A stretch of 48,438 nt of DNA from Bacteroidales bacterium (GTDB lineage: Bacteria > Bacteroidota > Bacteroidia > Bacteroidales > Muribaculaceae). The notes under the pieces were generated by a model. That model made no database searches. It worked only from the letters and a program-made list of their open reading frames with translations, and was not told the origin of the DNA. Location of the stretch: assembly GCA_020859845.1 (NCBI GenBank), contig JAJBVL010000077.1, positions 1 to 48,438 of the forward strand, written 5' to 3'. Position numbers and translations under genes: made by a program. Shown here one piece after another: positions 18,375 through 26,530 of the stretch (position 1 is its first letter; every line of letters begins with the position of its first letter).

Positions 18375-19130
18375 TTAGGAAAGGATTACTCTACGGCGCT
18401 GAGCGTCAAAGGTGACGTTGGTGCTGGTGAATAGGCGATCTATGTGGCCGCTCCCTATCATTTTAGGCGTAGGGAGATAATAGAGATGGGGAGAATCTAT
18501 CAAGGCAATGTCATCGGCCAACTCAAGAGCTATATCAAGCTCGTGGGTGGAGAACACGATAGTCTTCTGCTGCTGATGAGCCAACTGAGCCAGAAGAAGA
18601 CATAATTCATAACGGTTGGGGAGGTCGAGAAAGCTTGTGGGCTCATCGAGCAAGATAATGGGGGTGTCCTGAGCCAATGCACGAGCTATCATCACGCGCT
18701 GACATTCGCCATCGCTCATGCGGTCCATCGGTCGATTAATATAGCTTTCCATCCCCACCAGCCGCAAGCTCTCCTCCACTATTCTCTCATCCTCCGCCGA
18801 TAGTCGGCCTATCCAGTCGGTGTAAGGAGCGCGCCCCATAGCCACCACGTCGTGACACCGCAGATTCTCCACTCTCACCCTCTCGGTGTTGACAAAGGCC
18901 AGGAAGCGTGCACGCTCCTGAGGGGTCAGCGCCAAGATATTTTTGCCGTCAACCACCACTTCTCCACCCAATGGTTTGCTCAGCCCCGCCACGGCTCTGA
19001 GGAGAGTCGACTTTCCTGCTCCATTTCTACCCAGAAGGGCTATGAGCCGCGAGCGAACAAACTCAGCCGAGGCATCCTCAATCAAGAAGCGTCGGCCATA
19101 ACCCACAGAGAGATGATGTAGACTAATCAT
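18375..19130 (-). CDS. ABC transporter ATPase (BtuD/FecE-like)
   Basis: A 251-residue nucleotide-binding subunit for a siderophore/cobalamin-type importer. Walker A GRNGAGKST is at 34-42 and Walker B ends in ILLDEPTSFLD. The signature is MSDGECQRV instead of the canonical LSGGQ, and the switch His lies in FSTHELD. It follows the permease gene by 10 bp and closes this minus-strand run. Assignment to vitamin B12 rests on the riboswitch-controlled B12 receptor operon 7 kb upstream on the same strand; iron chelates remain possible. Confidence 0.92.
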   Translation of the reverse strand: MISLHHLSVGYGRRFLIEDASAEFVRSRLIALLGRNGAGKSTLLRAVAGLSKPLGGEVVVDGKNILALTPQERARFLAFVNTERVRVENLRCHDVVAMGRAPYTDWIGRLSAEDERIVEESLRLVGMESYINRPMDRMSDGECQRVMIARALAQDTPIILLDEPTSFLDLPNRYELCLLLAQLAHQQQKTIVFSTHELDIALELADDIALIDSPHLYYLPTPKMIGSGHIDRLFTSTNVTFDAQRRRVILS

Positions 19131-19140
19131 AGGCGATATC

Positions 19141-20154
19141 TTAACTTCGATATTTGAGCACTACCCATATCACGATAGGGATACCGAGCAGCGCCGTGAT
19201 AGTGTTGATGGGGAGTAAAAGCCATTTGGCTACAACGTCGCAGAGAAGCATCGTGGCGGCTCCTACAAGCACTACGGCCGGCATCAAGTAGCGATGGTCG
19301 GAATTGCTTATCAACGCTCGCGCCACATGGGGCATAGCCAATCCTATAAAACCTATTGGGCCACAGAAAGCAGTGACACCTCCCGCCAGAAGGGTTGTTG
19401 AGAGGAAGATGAGCGAGCGACTACGGCGCATATTTAAGCCCATCGACACGGCATACTGCTCGCCGAGGAGCAGGAGATTGAGAGGCTTGATGGTGATGAT
19501 GGCCAGATAGAGGCCCACAGCCACGATGATGGTCATAATCCATAGCTGAGTGGGGGTGACATCGCCCAGCGAGCCCATGGTCCACACCACATAGCTCTTC
19601 AAGGCATCCTCCTTGCTGAGATACTGGAGTATCTGGACGATGGCGCCTACTCCCGACGAAAACATCATACCCAGGATGAGGATTACCATGATATCCTTGA
19701 TGCGAGCGCTGAAAGCCGCTATCAAGACCAGGACAGCACCCGAGCCCACCAAGGCCGCTCCGATAATGCCAAGCGAAGATATCATTGACGACGCGCCGAT
19801 ACCCAGCAATGGTCCTCCAAGCACCGCCAACGCTACGCCCAGACTCGCTCCCGAGGAAATGCCAAGCACATAGGGGCCAGCCAGCGGATTGCGAAACACT
19901 GTCTGCATCTGCAGACCGCTCACCGAGAGAGCCACCCCAACCAAGATAGCCACCACCGCCTTGAGCAAGCGAATATGGCGCACAATCTTGATGGTGGCAG
20001 CCGAAGCCTCATCGCTCCCCCACAACCCTTGCCACACCTCGCGAGCCGACAATCCCACACTCCCCACCATCATATCGACGATGAAGAGCGCCACAATAAT
20101 GGCCAGCAGAAGGATATAGAGGGACCAACTTTTTGCCACAGCTATTTGTAACAA
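19141..20154 (-). CDS. FecCD-family permease (BtuC-like)
   Basis: Inner-membrane permease, about 337 residues with roughly ten helices. Family marks: MVGSVGLSAREVW, a QTVFRNPLAGPYVLGISSGA motif typical of BtuC/FhuB/FecD, and GPIGFIGLAMPHVAR near the C terminus. No ATG opens the frame at the expected place: candidates are TTG (20152-20154), which sits in a hairpin, or GTG (20137-20139), giving VAKSWSLYILLL. I give the longer form. No periplasmic binding protein (BtuF) gene is present in the window. Confidence 0.88.
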   Translation of the reverse strand: MLQIAVAKSWSLYILLLAIIVALFIVDMMVGSVGLSAREVWQGLWGSDEASAATIKIVRHIRLLKAVVAILVGVALSVSGLQMQTVFRNPLAGPYVLGISSGASLGVALAVLGGPLLGIGASSMISSLGIIGAALVGSGAVLVLIAAFSARIKDIMVILILGMMFSSGVGAIVQILQYLSKEDALKSYVVWTMGSLGDVTPTQLWIMTIIVAVGLYLAIITIKPLNLLLLGEQYAVSMGLNMRRSRSLIFLSTTLLAGGVTAFCGPIGFIGLAMPHVARALISNSDHRYLMPAVVLVGAATMLLCDVVAKWLLLPINTITALLGIPIVIWVVLKYRS

Positions 20155-20167
20155 CCCCTACGGGGTT
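20153..20167 (-). repeat. Short perfect hairpin at permease start
   Basis: AACCCC-TAC-GGGGTT, a 6-bp perfect stem that overlaps the possible TTG start of the permease and is flanked by more G/C runs. It could hide the start or be a small repeat element. Confidence 0.55.
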
Positions 20168-20239
20168 GGGGGGAGGTTTGGTTGATTTAGGCTAATTATC
20201 AGAGTTGAAACCCGCCACAGGGCCACATTGTTTGAAGCC

Positions 20240-21022
20240 TTAATTGGTGGTTGTTGTCTCCACTTTTTCGATGTAGGATGTGCTGACGTAGCCTTCTTGG
20301 CCGTTGTAGTGTACGAGGGCAAAGCCTTCGGAGTCGGCATAGACTTCGATCTCGTCGCCTTGCTTGTAGGTGCCGATCACGGAAGCGTTGGAGGATGGCA
20401 TAGCGCGGATGTTGAGCACACGAGCCGTGACGCGATAGCGCGTCGTGGGGTTGACCACAGTCTCTATCACTGTCGGTTCATCGTTGGCATGCTTCATCCA
20501 GTTGTAGCCCATCCATCCTCCCAGTCCAAATACGATGAGCAGAAAGATAGTGGCGTTGTAGAAGCAGAAACGAAGCGCAAACACCAGAATGGCCACGATA
20601 TAAGCAATGACGATAGTGCCGATATAAGCTATCACGCCACCAATTATGGCCAGCACTGTATGGCCTACTCCTGTCCAGAAGCTATCGCAAAAGCCTGAAA
20701 TGACATATATCAGCAGACCTATTAGGGCTGCACCCATCACGATGTAGGTGGTCCATTCTACGAGTTTCTCTACGCTGTCGCCGATCCAGTCGCCGATGCC
20801 ACTTATGAAGTCGTTAAAGCGGCCCCACAAGCCGCGACTGCGGCGCGACGAGGATGTGCGGGAAGATGGATAGGTAGTTGTTGTAGTACGAGTTGTAGAG
20901 CCAGCAAACGAGGAGAGATTGCCCAGATTGAGACGCCCTGTGCGAGGGTCAAAACCTGGGGGCAACACCTTGTTCCACCGGCCAGTGGCGGGGTCAAACC
21001 CCGGGGGTAGTGTATTAGCCAT
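20240..21022 (-). CDS. Membrane protein with C-terminal SH3 domain
   Basis: A 260-residue last gene of the ubiquitin-like cassette; function unknown. The N terminus carries two copies of LPPGFDPxTGR (residues 5-15 and 20-30), then a Thr/Ser/Arg-rich linker. Three or more hydrophobic segments follow between about 90 and 180. A bacterial SH3 (SH3b) domain occupies about 190-255 (RVTARVLNIRAMPSSNASVIG, YKQGDEIEVYADSEGFALVHYNGQEGYVSTSYIE). Whether the SH3 domain faces the periplasm or cytosol is open. Its start overlaps the AAA+ gene end by 8 bp. The TGRW element echoes TGKW in the 62-residue protein upstream. Confidence 0.85.
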   Translation of the reverse strand: MANTLPPGFDPATGRWNKVLPPGFDPRTGRLNLGNLSSFAGSTTRTTTTTYPSSRTSSSRRSRGLWGRFNDFISGIGDWIGDSVEKLVEWTTYIVMGAALIGLLIYVISGFCDSFWTGVGHTVLAIIGGVIAYIGTIVIAYIVAILVFALRFCFYNATIFLLIVFGLGGWMGYNWMKHANDEPTVIETVVNPTTRYRVTARVLNIRAMPSSNASVIGTYKQGDEIEVYADSEGFALVHYNGQEGYVSTSYIEKVETTTTN

Positions 21023-23282
21023 TTGTTACGTTTCTAAACATTACTCGCCCACCGAAGACAAAAGCTTCAATAGGCTGCTGTTTCGACACCTCATTGTTGA
21101 CGATAGCCATGCTAAGGGCATCGATGACATGGTTGTTGACCACGCGCTTTACGGGACGGCCGCCATACTCTGGCTGATAGCCATTGGCCTCCACGAAGTC
21201 GAGGATTGAGGTGTCGTAAGTCAAGTCGATACCGTTCTTCTTCAGGCGCTTGGCGGCGCTCTTGAGCTGGAGCTCGCCAATCTTGCGGATATCCTGGCGC
21301 GTCAAGGGCAGGAACATCACTGTCTTGTCGATACGGTTGATAAACTCGGGAGCCACGCGCTGCTTGAGCTGCTGCATCACAGCGTCGGTGGCTTGCGCTA
21401 TGCGGTCGGGGGTAGGTTCCTGGCCTGTGAGATAGCGCATGATGGCTGGCTGACCCACATTGGAGGTCATGACGATAATCGTGTTTTTGAAATCCACTAC
21501 TCGCCCTTGTCCGTCGGTCATACGGCCATCGTCGAGCACCTGTAGCAGCGTCTCAAACACCTTGGGGTGAGCCTTCTCAAACTCGTCGAAGAGCACTATG
21601 CTGTAAGGCTTATGACGCACAGCCTCCGTCAGCTGTCCACCCTGCTCATAACCTATATAGCCGGGAGGCGCTCCGAAAAGGCGACTGACGGTGTGCTCCT
21701 GCTGATACTCGCTCATGTCGATGCGCACGATGGCATCGCGCGAGTGGAAGAGGAATTCGGCCAGTGCTTTACATACCTCTGTCTTGCCCACGCCTGTGGT
21801 GCCCAAGAAGAGGAAGGAGCCGATGGGACGCGAAGCGTCGTTGAAGCCCATGCGGCTACGGCGTATGGCATTGGCCACCGCGCTGATGGCCTGGTCTTGC
21901 CCTATCACCTGCTCATGGAGATGCTCTTCGATATGGCGGAGGCGCTCGGTGTCTTCCTCGTCCATGCTTTGCATAGGTATACCGGTCCAGCGGGTGACGA
22001 TGTCCATCACGTCCTTGTCCTCCACGGTCTGTCGCGAGGTCTCCATGTGTACGTAAGCGGCAGCCTCGTCGAGCAAGTCGATAGCCTTGTCGGGGAGGCG
22101 ACGGTCGGGGATAAAGCGATGGCTGAGGTTGACAGCGAGCTCGGCTACACTGTCGGGGATTGTCACCTTATGGTGTTGCTCGAAGCGCTTCTTGACAATC
22201 TTCAACACCTCAGCAGCATCCTCGGGCTTTAGCTCGTCGACAGTCACCTTCTGGAATCGCCGCTCAAAGGCCTTGTCTTTCTCGATATGCTGAGTGTATT
22301 CGTCGGTAGTGGTGGCACCAAGGATTTTTATGGAGCCACGCGCCATCTCGGGCTTTAGGAGGTTGGCAATGGGGTTGTTGGCGCCAGCATGAGAGCTGAC
22401 GAGAGTATGTATCTCATCAATAAAAAGCACCACCGAGGTATCCTGCTTCAGTTCGTCGACCATCTTGCGCATCACCTCTTCGGCGTTTCCTATCGAGTCG
22501 AGTACACCGAGGTCGAGCTGATAGATTTTAAGATTCTTGAGATCGTCGGGCACCTCACCGTTGAGCAACTGGCAAGCCAACCCCTCTACGATGGCCGTCT
22601 TGCCTGTGCCGGGAGCACCTACCAGAATAGGATTGTTTTTGGTGCTCAGGCTGAGAATCTGAAGCACACGCTTTATCTCAGCGTCGCGACCGATGGCTCG
22701 ATGGAGCTTGCCCTCGCGTGCCTGTTCTATCCAGTTGGTGCAGAATTGCTCCAGCGTGGGGCAGTTGTTGGCGCGCGTAGACTGCGGTTCGCGAGGGCCG
22801 CTTTGGCCCATGCCTCCTCCCTGACGCATCTCAATGGCCGTCTCCATGGCTCGCGTGGTGATGCCTACGCTCTCGCCAAGCATCTTCATTGGGCCTTGCA
22901 CCAAGAAAAGCGATGCCAATAGCGCGCCGTGAGGAAACCTCAAAGGAGCATTCTGAGGCATGCTTCCTTCTATATTCATGGCGAGGTTGATGGCTTGTCC
23001 GAGGCTCGACGACATTGGGAGCTGGCGGCTATGACCACCACGAGGCATATTGTTGAGAATCTGCCCTACAGCTCCGTAGAATGCTCCATGGCCAGGAAAG
23101 GAGGAGCGTCCATCGTCGCGAAAGGTGGTCACCGTCAAGAAGTCTTCTACCTCAGGAGCGTAACGCTGCTGCAAAACGATAAACAGGAGTGGGGTATCTA
23201 TCTCAGCCAAGCCCATCTGCTGGGCAAACTGTCCAGCGTCGTTGAGAAGAGTCGACAGCTCTTGTTGGAGTGAAGATGCCAT
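21015..23282 (-). CDS. ClpA/B-like double AAA+ unfoldase
   Basis: A 755-residue Hsp100-type ATPase. A divergent Clp N domain (1-150) and a Gly-rich linker precede NBD1, with Walker A GAPGTGKT (222-229), Walker B LFIDE (286-290) and Arg finger ERRFQ (about 340). NBD2 has Walker A GTTGVGKT (494-501), pore loop GYIGYEQGG (541-549), Walker B VLFDE (563-567), sensor TSNVG and FINRID. The ClpB coiled-coil middle domain is missing (NBD1 runs into RWTGIP at 431-436), and no IGL/IGF ClpP-binding loop follows TSNVG. It therefore looks like a stand-alone remodelling ATPase. It lies 37 bp after the E1-like gene. Confidence 0.93.
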   Translation of the reverse strand: MASSLQQELSTLLNDAGQFAQQMGLAEIDTPLLFIVLQQRYAPEVEDFLTVTTFRDDGRSSFPGHGAFYGAVGQILNNMPRGGHSRQLPMSSSLGQAINLAMNIEGSMPQNAPLRFPHGALLASLFLVQGPMKMLGESVGITTRAMETAIEMRQGGGMGQSGPREPQSTRANNCPTLEQFCTNWIEQAREGKLHRAIGRDAEIKRVLQILSLSTKNNPILVGAPGTGKTAIVEGLACQLLNGEVPDDLKNLKIYQLDLGVLDSIGNAEEVMRKMVDELKQDTSVVLFIDEIHTLVSSHAGANNPIANLLKPEMARGSIKILGATTTDEYTQHIEKDKAFERRFQKVTVDELKPEDAAEVLKIVKKRFEQHHKVTIPDSVAELAVNLSHRFIPDRRLPDKAIDLLDEAAAYVHMETSRQTVEDKDVMDIVTRWTGIPMQSMDEEDTERLRHIEEHLHEQVIGQDQAISAVANAIRRSRMGFNDASRPIGSFLFLGTTGVGKTEVCKALAEFLFHSRDAIVRIDMSEYQQEHTVSRLFGAPPGYIGYEQGGQLTEAVRHKPYSIVLFDEFEKAHPKVFETLLQVLDDGRMTDGQGRVVDFKNTIIVMTSNVGQPAIMRYLTGQEPTPDRIAQATDAVMQQLKQRVAPEFINRIDKTVMFLPLTRQDIRKIGELQLKSAAKRLKKNGIDLTYDTSILDFVEANGYQPEYGGRPVKRVVNNHVIDALSMAIVNNEVSKQQPIEAFVFGGRVMFRNVTNG

Positions 23283-23319
23283 AAGAGATAATAAAGATAT
23301 GGGAGGGGGAATATATATG

Positions 23320-24588
23320 TTAAAGCTTATCTAAGTCGATCGAAGTGTCAATCTTGATTGACGAGGCTTCGGGGCCAAACTCCTTGGCGAAGTCTTGCCC
23401 GAGGTCGAGCGAAGTGGCGTTGCCACACTGTGCGCAGCCGCCATCACGCTCCATCTCTACCCCATACCAGCGCATAATCGTGGGCATGTGGCCTGGATTG
23501 GCAAACGAGGCCCAGTTGGTATAGTTGCGCTCGCGGCGGTTGGCCCACATATAGTAGGGGTATATGAGCTCTTCTTCCAGCGACTGAATACCTGAGGCTG
23601 CGCCACGCGAGAGCTCCACCAGAGCCAGTTTCACCATCATGTTGGTCATAGGCTCTATGTCGGCGCTAAGACCCACTTGCACCATGGCATCGGCATCCTC
23701 AGCCGAGGTATAAGCTGCTATCTGGCCATTGGCGCGGGCAGAGGCCTCATCGGTGATTTCCTCCATCGTGGCATCATACCATCCATTGCCCAGCAGACAG
23801 CAGTAGCAGGGACCTCCGGGCCGATAGTGGAACACGTCGCCCCCTTCGGCGCGAGTGATGGCTCGTCCATAGATAGCGGGGGTGGCAGTGGCCACGGCTG
23901 CCGAGTTGATGTTAAATCGCGAGCGATTGTTGTCGGTAGCGCAGATTACCAGGTCGGCTTTGGCCGTCTCTTGGAGGAGGAGTTGGGGATCGTCGTTGAT
24001 GTTGATGGGAAACTTCTCCACCTTGGCATAAGGATTCTTGCCAAGGATGGCTTCCTCTATGACGTCGGTCTTCAGTCGCCCGAGGTCGCGTGTAGTCGAT
24101 GTGTGGCGGGCAAGGTTATGGAGCTCTACTCGGTCAAAGTCCATGATGGCAAAATGTCCCACGCCGGCTTTGGCCAGCTCGATGGCTATCTGGGAGCCAA
24201 AGCTACCGAGACCCACTATCATCACGCGCTTGCCTTCAAGGATATTTAGCTCCAGGAGACCCTTGTTGCGCGAGTAAAGGTCTTCCTTGGCCGGGATAAT
24301 CTCAGGCGCAAGCCATGCCTGCGACTGTGGATGCCACACCTGAGCCTCGCCCTCGGCGTTGACCTTCACCAGTATGCGCGAAGGGTCGTAAGGCTCATCC
24401 AGCTGCTCCTTGGTGAAGGTGACTGTCTGCTGGTGGCCGAAGCTATGGGTGAGGGGGTGGAAGTGGAGATGCCACACGCCCTCCCCTTCCCATTCATATC
24501 CAATGCCCTCGGTGGTCTGCACACGAGGATTGGTGGCGAAGCGCTTCAGCTCCTCGCCATCAATATAGAAGACAGGCTTTGGTGTCAT
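23320..24588 (-). CDS. E1/ThiF-like adenylating enzyme
   Basis: A 422-residue member of the ubiquitin-activating E1/ThiF/MoeB superfamily, predicted to adenylate a protein C terminus. The first ~100 residues are a beta-rich domain I cannot assign. The Rossmann adenylation domain has MIVGLGSFGSQIA (123-135), D150 and the DFDRVELHNLARH segment (150-162), K173, and CATDNNRSRFNIN (216-228). Paired Cys motifs CYCC (261-264) and CAQC (385-388) look like a split zinc site, as in ThiF/MoeB. Its ATG overlaps the stop of the 62-residue gene by 4 bases (ATGA). Confidence 0.92.
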   Translation of the reverse strand: MTPKPVFYIDGEELKRFATNPRVQTTEGIGYEWEGEGVWHLHFHPLTHSFGHQQTVTFTKEQLDEPYDPSRILVKVNAEGEAQVWHPQSQAWLAPEIIPAKEDLYSRNKGLLELNILEGKRVMIVGLGSFGSQIAIELAKAGVGHFAIMDFDRVELHNLARHTSTTRDLGRLKTDVIEEAILGKNPYAKVEKFPININDDPQLLLQETAKADLVICATDNNRSRFNINSAAVATATPAIYGRAITRAEGGDVFHYRPGGPCYCCLLGNGWYDATMEEITDEASARANGQIAAYTSAEDADAMVQVGLSADIEPMTNMMVKLALVELSRGAASGIQSLEEELIYPYYMWANRRERNYTNWASFANPGHMPTIMRWYGVEMERDGGCAQCGNATSLDLGQDFAKEFGPEASSIKIDTSIDLDKL

Positions 24589-24773
24589 GATGCAAAGCCT
24601 TCGCGGGTCATCTCATTGACCACGAGACCCTCGCGTGGAGGAGCCTGTGTGGCAGGCACCACTTGCCATTTGCCGGTCTCGGTGTTGTATATCATGTTGT
24701 TGTTCTTCGAGCCTTGGCCGTCGTTGCGTACGGCTTCGGCCATTTGGTCGAGGTTGATATTTTCAAAAGCCAT
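24585..24773 (-). CDS. Small 62-residue protein, possible modifier
   Basis: Not a recognised family. It is hydrophilic, with no signal peptide, membrane segment or Cys. It contains NTETGKWQVVP (30-40), related to the TGRW repeat of the SH3 membrane protein, and two REG triplets (47-49 and 57-59). There is no C-terminal Gly-Gly, but Gly59 is followed by only three residues (FAS), so trimming by the adjacent JAMM peptidase could expose it (speculation). The 4-base overlap with the E1-like gene supports it being real and functionally tied to it. It may be a modifier, an adaptor or a substrate. Confidence 0.75.
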   Translation of the reverse strand: MAFENINLDQMAEAVRNDGQGSKNNNMIYNTETGKWQVVPATQAPPREGLVVNEMTREGFAS

Positions 24774-24817
24774 AATGGGGATAATTTAAGATGAAGAATG
24801 ATTGGGGGAATTGGGGA

Positions 24818-24837
24818 CCCGGCAAATAATTGCCGGG
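24818..24837 (-). other. Intercistronic hairpin
   Basis: Perfect 8-bp stem CCCGGCAA/TTGCCGGG with a 4-nt loop, in the 98-bp gap between the E2-like and 62-residue genes. No T-run follows in the direction of transcription, so it is more likely an mRNA processing or stability element than a terminator. Confidence 0.6.
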
Positions 24838-24871
24838 CACGGAAGCGCCCTTATGGAACGGGGAGCGGAAG

Positions 24872-25306
24872 TTAGGGGTTGGTTTGGGTGTTGAGGTAAT
24901 AGCTCATGGTCTTGCCGGTGCGCAAGTGGGCGCGATACATCTCTATCCAGAGGCGACATTTCATGTAGACCTTCCAGAGAGTAACGTCGGGAGTCCAACA
25001 TGAGTCGTTGTAGTGGCAGAGCTGGGTCCAGCCGTTCCAGGGGGTCAGGGTGTGATTGTAGTGGGAGGCGGAGTTCATGGGCTTGCCGTCCTTGGTGTAA
25101 AGCATCTGCTTCACGTAGACCTTGGGCTTGTTTTCGGGAAACATAGAGAGGTCGAAGTAGAGCAGATAGGCAGCGCCATCGTTGGCCACCACTGCACATT
25201 CCATATAAGGCTGCGAGGTGCCTATCTGGCAAAATCGATACATGTTTTGAGGCAAGTAATACTGCATCACTTGCTTCTCAAGAAGGGCACGTTGTGAGGT
25301 TATCAT
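24872..25306 (-). CDS. E2-like (UBC-fold) protein
   Basis: A 144-residue protein with the layout of a ubiquitin-conjugating enzyme. A strand pair ends in YLLYFDLSMFPENKPKVYV (the FP..P pattern at 49-65). A His-containing segment SHYNH (81-85) follows. The candidate catalytic Cys97 is in WTQLCHYN, then comes CWTPDVTLWKV (103-113, compare W-P..tl in E2s) and C-terminal helices to HLRTGKT. Assignment is by pattern, with no close homologue recalled. The gene starts within an ATGA overlap with the JAMM gene stop, so the two are translated together. Confidence 0.78.
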   Translation of the reverse strand: MITSQRALLEKQVMQYYLPQNMYRFCQIGTSQPYMECAVVANDGAAYLLYFDLSMFPENKPKVYVKQMLYTKDGKPMNSASHYNHTLTPWNGWTQLCHYNDSCWTPDVTLWKVYMKCRLWIEMYRAHLRTGKTMSYYLNTQTNP

Positions 25307-26367
25307 AGATCAAAAAGGGAGGGTGTATAGGGGGTGTTGGGATTGTTGGGGTTGTTGGGGTTGTTGTCGTGAGTATGGTCTTCGAAGGCAGCCCACCATT
25401 GGTCGAAGGCGAAGGGGATGTCATGGTCTTGACATTCAAGACTCCAAGCAGGCGTGGGCATCATCGTCCCCTGACGCAGAAATTGAGGTGGCTCCTGAGG
25501 GAAGCGGGAAGGGAACCTCACTTCAAAAGCGCCATTGTCGATGTTGAGATTCACCATGCCAGTCTCGTCCATCTGGGTCTGCACACTCAGACCAGCATAC
25601 CGCTCCTTGACGGTGGCTACTATATGCTTTAGGCGGTCGATGTTGCCCGTGCGTTTCAGCCAGTTGACGCCGCCAAGCATAGGCCCTTGCGGCGCAGGTT
25701 GAGAGTTTGTCGCTGCATGCTCGCTCACCAAGCGCTGCAGGCCATGGCGCGGCTCGCGTGTGCGTGGATGGATAAGCACCTGAGCCAATTCACGATCGAT
25801 AATGGGCCGGAATGGACTTTCCATATCCTTCACTTTCCATAAGGCCTCGCAATAGTGATCAGGATCGCTCTCATGGAAGGTGTAGGGATTGATGGCGCTA
25901 TAGCCATCGCGATAGTTGCCTATGCAGAGCAGGAGGTGGCGCAGTGGCACACGCTCCAGGGCGTGAAACATCGTCGAAGCATCATGGCCACTTGGTCGAG
26001 CCAAGCCCAGCTGATGATGGGAATGCCATTCACCTATGTGTTGAAGGCCATAGCGGTCGAGCAGCAGATTGCCCACGAGGTCGAGGTAGCGCAAATCCTG
26101 ATTGAAGAAGGCTTGCTCATGATTGGCATCGCGTCCAGGACCTATGACATAGAGCACCACCGGCGCTCCTTGATTGGTCCAAAAGCCAAAGAGCTGGCCT
26201 CCGGTCTCGATATTGGGATAATCTCGGATGCAGCGCGAGAGATAGTCGAGCTCGCTACGATAGATTATAGCCAACGGAGAAGGATGCCTCTCATCAATTA
26301 GCCCGGTTGGTGGAAGTGGGGTGGCAAATGAGGACTCACTTCGGCGAAAGGGGTTGGGGAAGCTCAT
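25303..26367 (-). CDS. JAMM/JAB peptidase fused to E2-like domain
   Basis: A 354-residue first gene of the cassette. The N-terminal domain is a JAB1/MPN+ metallo-isopeptidase with Glu54 in ETGGQLFG, zinc ligands His115 and His117 (EWHSHH), and Ser126 and Asp129 (PSGHD). The His-Asp spacing is one residue longer than the classic HxHx10D. Residues about 232-330 look like a non-catalytic UBC/RWD-type fold (FEVRFPSRFPQEPP, 281-294) with no Cys in the expected place. The tail (333-348) is Asn/Pro repeats. It is predicted to cleave isopeptide bonds or process a modifier. A promoter lies at 26419-26450. Confidence 0.88.
   Translation of the reverse strand: MSFPNPFRRSESSFATPLPPTGLIDERHPSPLAIIYRSELDYLSRCIRDYPNIETGGQLFGFWTNQGAPVVLYVIGPGRDANHEQAFFNQDLRYLDLVGNLLLDRYGLQHIGEWHSHHQLGLARPSGHDASTMFHALERVPLRHLLLCIGNYRDGYSAINPYTFHESDPDHYCEALWKVKDMESPFRPIIDRELAQVLIHPRTREPRHGLQRLVSEHAATNSQPAPQGPMLGGVNWLKRTGNIDRLKHIVATVKERYAGLSVQTQMDETGMVNLNIDNGAFEVRFPSRFPQEPPQFLRQGTMMPTPAWSLECQDHDIPFAFDQWWAAFEDHTHDNNPNNPNNPNTPYTPSLFDL
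25335..25370 (-). repeat. 9-bp coding repeat (Asn-Asn-Pro)
   Basis: On the coding strand AACAACCCC repeats about three to four times and encodes the Asn-Asn-Pro tail of the JAMM protein. Units are in frame, so copy-number change would alter tail length without frameshift. Confidence 0.8.
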
Positions 26368-26374
26368 AAGTGAT

Positions 26375-26416
26375 GGGTATAAAAGGTTAAATTAACACTA
26401 CTAGCATGTTATACCC
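26375..26416 (-). promoter_or_regulatory. Inverted repeat at start of cassette
   Basis: GGGTATAA (26375-26382) and TTATACCC (26409-26416) form a perfect 8-bp inverted repeat spanning the expected transcription start and leader. The interval also holds GTTAA-A-TTAAC. It could be an operator or a leader hairpin. Confidence 0.45.
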
Positions 26417-26418
26417 AA

Positions 26419-26450
26419 CAAAATTAATCTTTTCTATCTAATAATGCAAA
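26419..26450 (-). promoter_or_regulatory. Promoter of ubiquitin-like cassette
   Basis: Reading the minus strand: TTTG (26450-26447), a 20-bp spacer, TAATTTTG (26426-26419), about 52 bp before the JAMM ATG. It gives the cassette a start separate from the B12 receptor operon. Confidence 0.7.
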
Positions 26451-26530
26451 TTTATTAACGAAATATGTGCTTAACCTCTTATTTGTGGTCATTCCGCCCA
26501 CTTTTAGGCCATGATATGGCCAAATTTTCT

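Noticed and set aside
20240-26367. Cassette as a PRTRC plasmid system or a type VI secretion (ClpV) locus
   Set aside because: PRTRC shares JAB, E2-like, ThiF and a small protein, but there is no ParB-like gene and the AAA+ and SH3 genes do not belong to it. No sheath, tube or baseplate gene supports type VI secretion.
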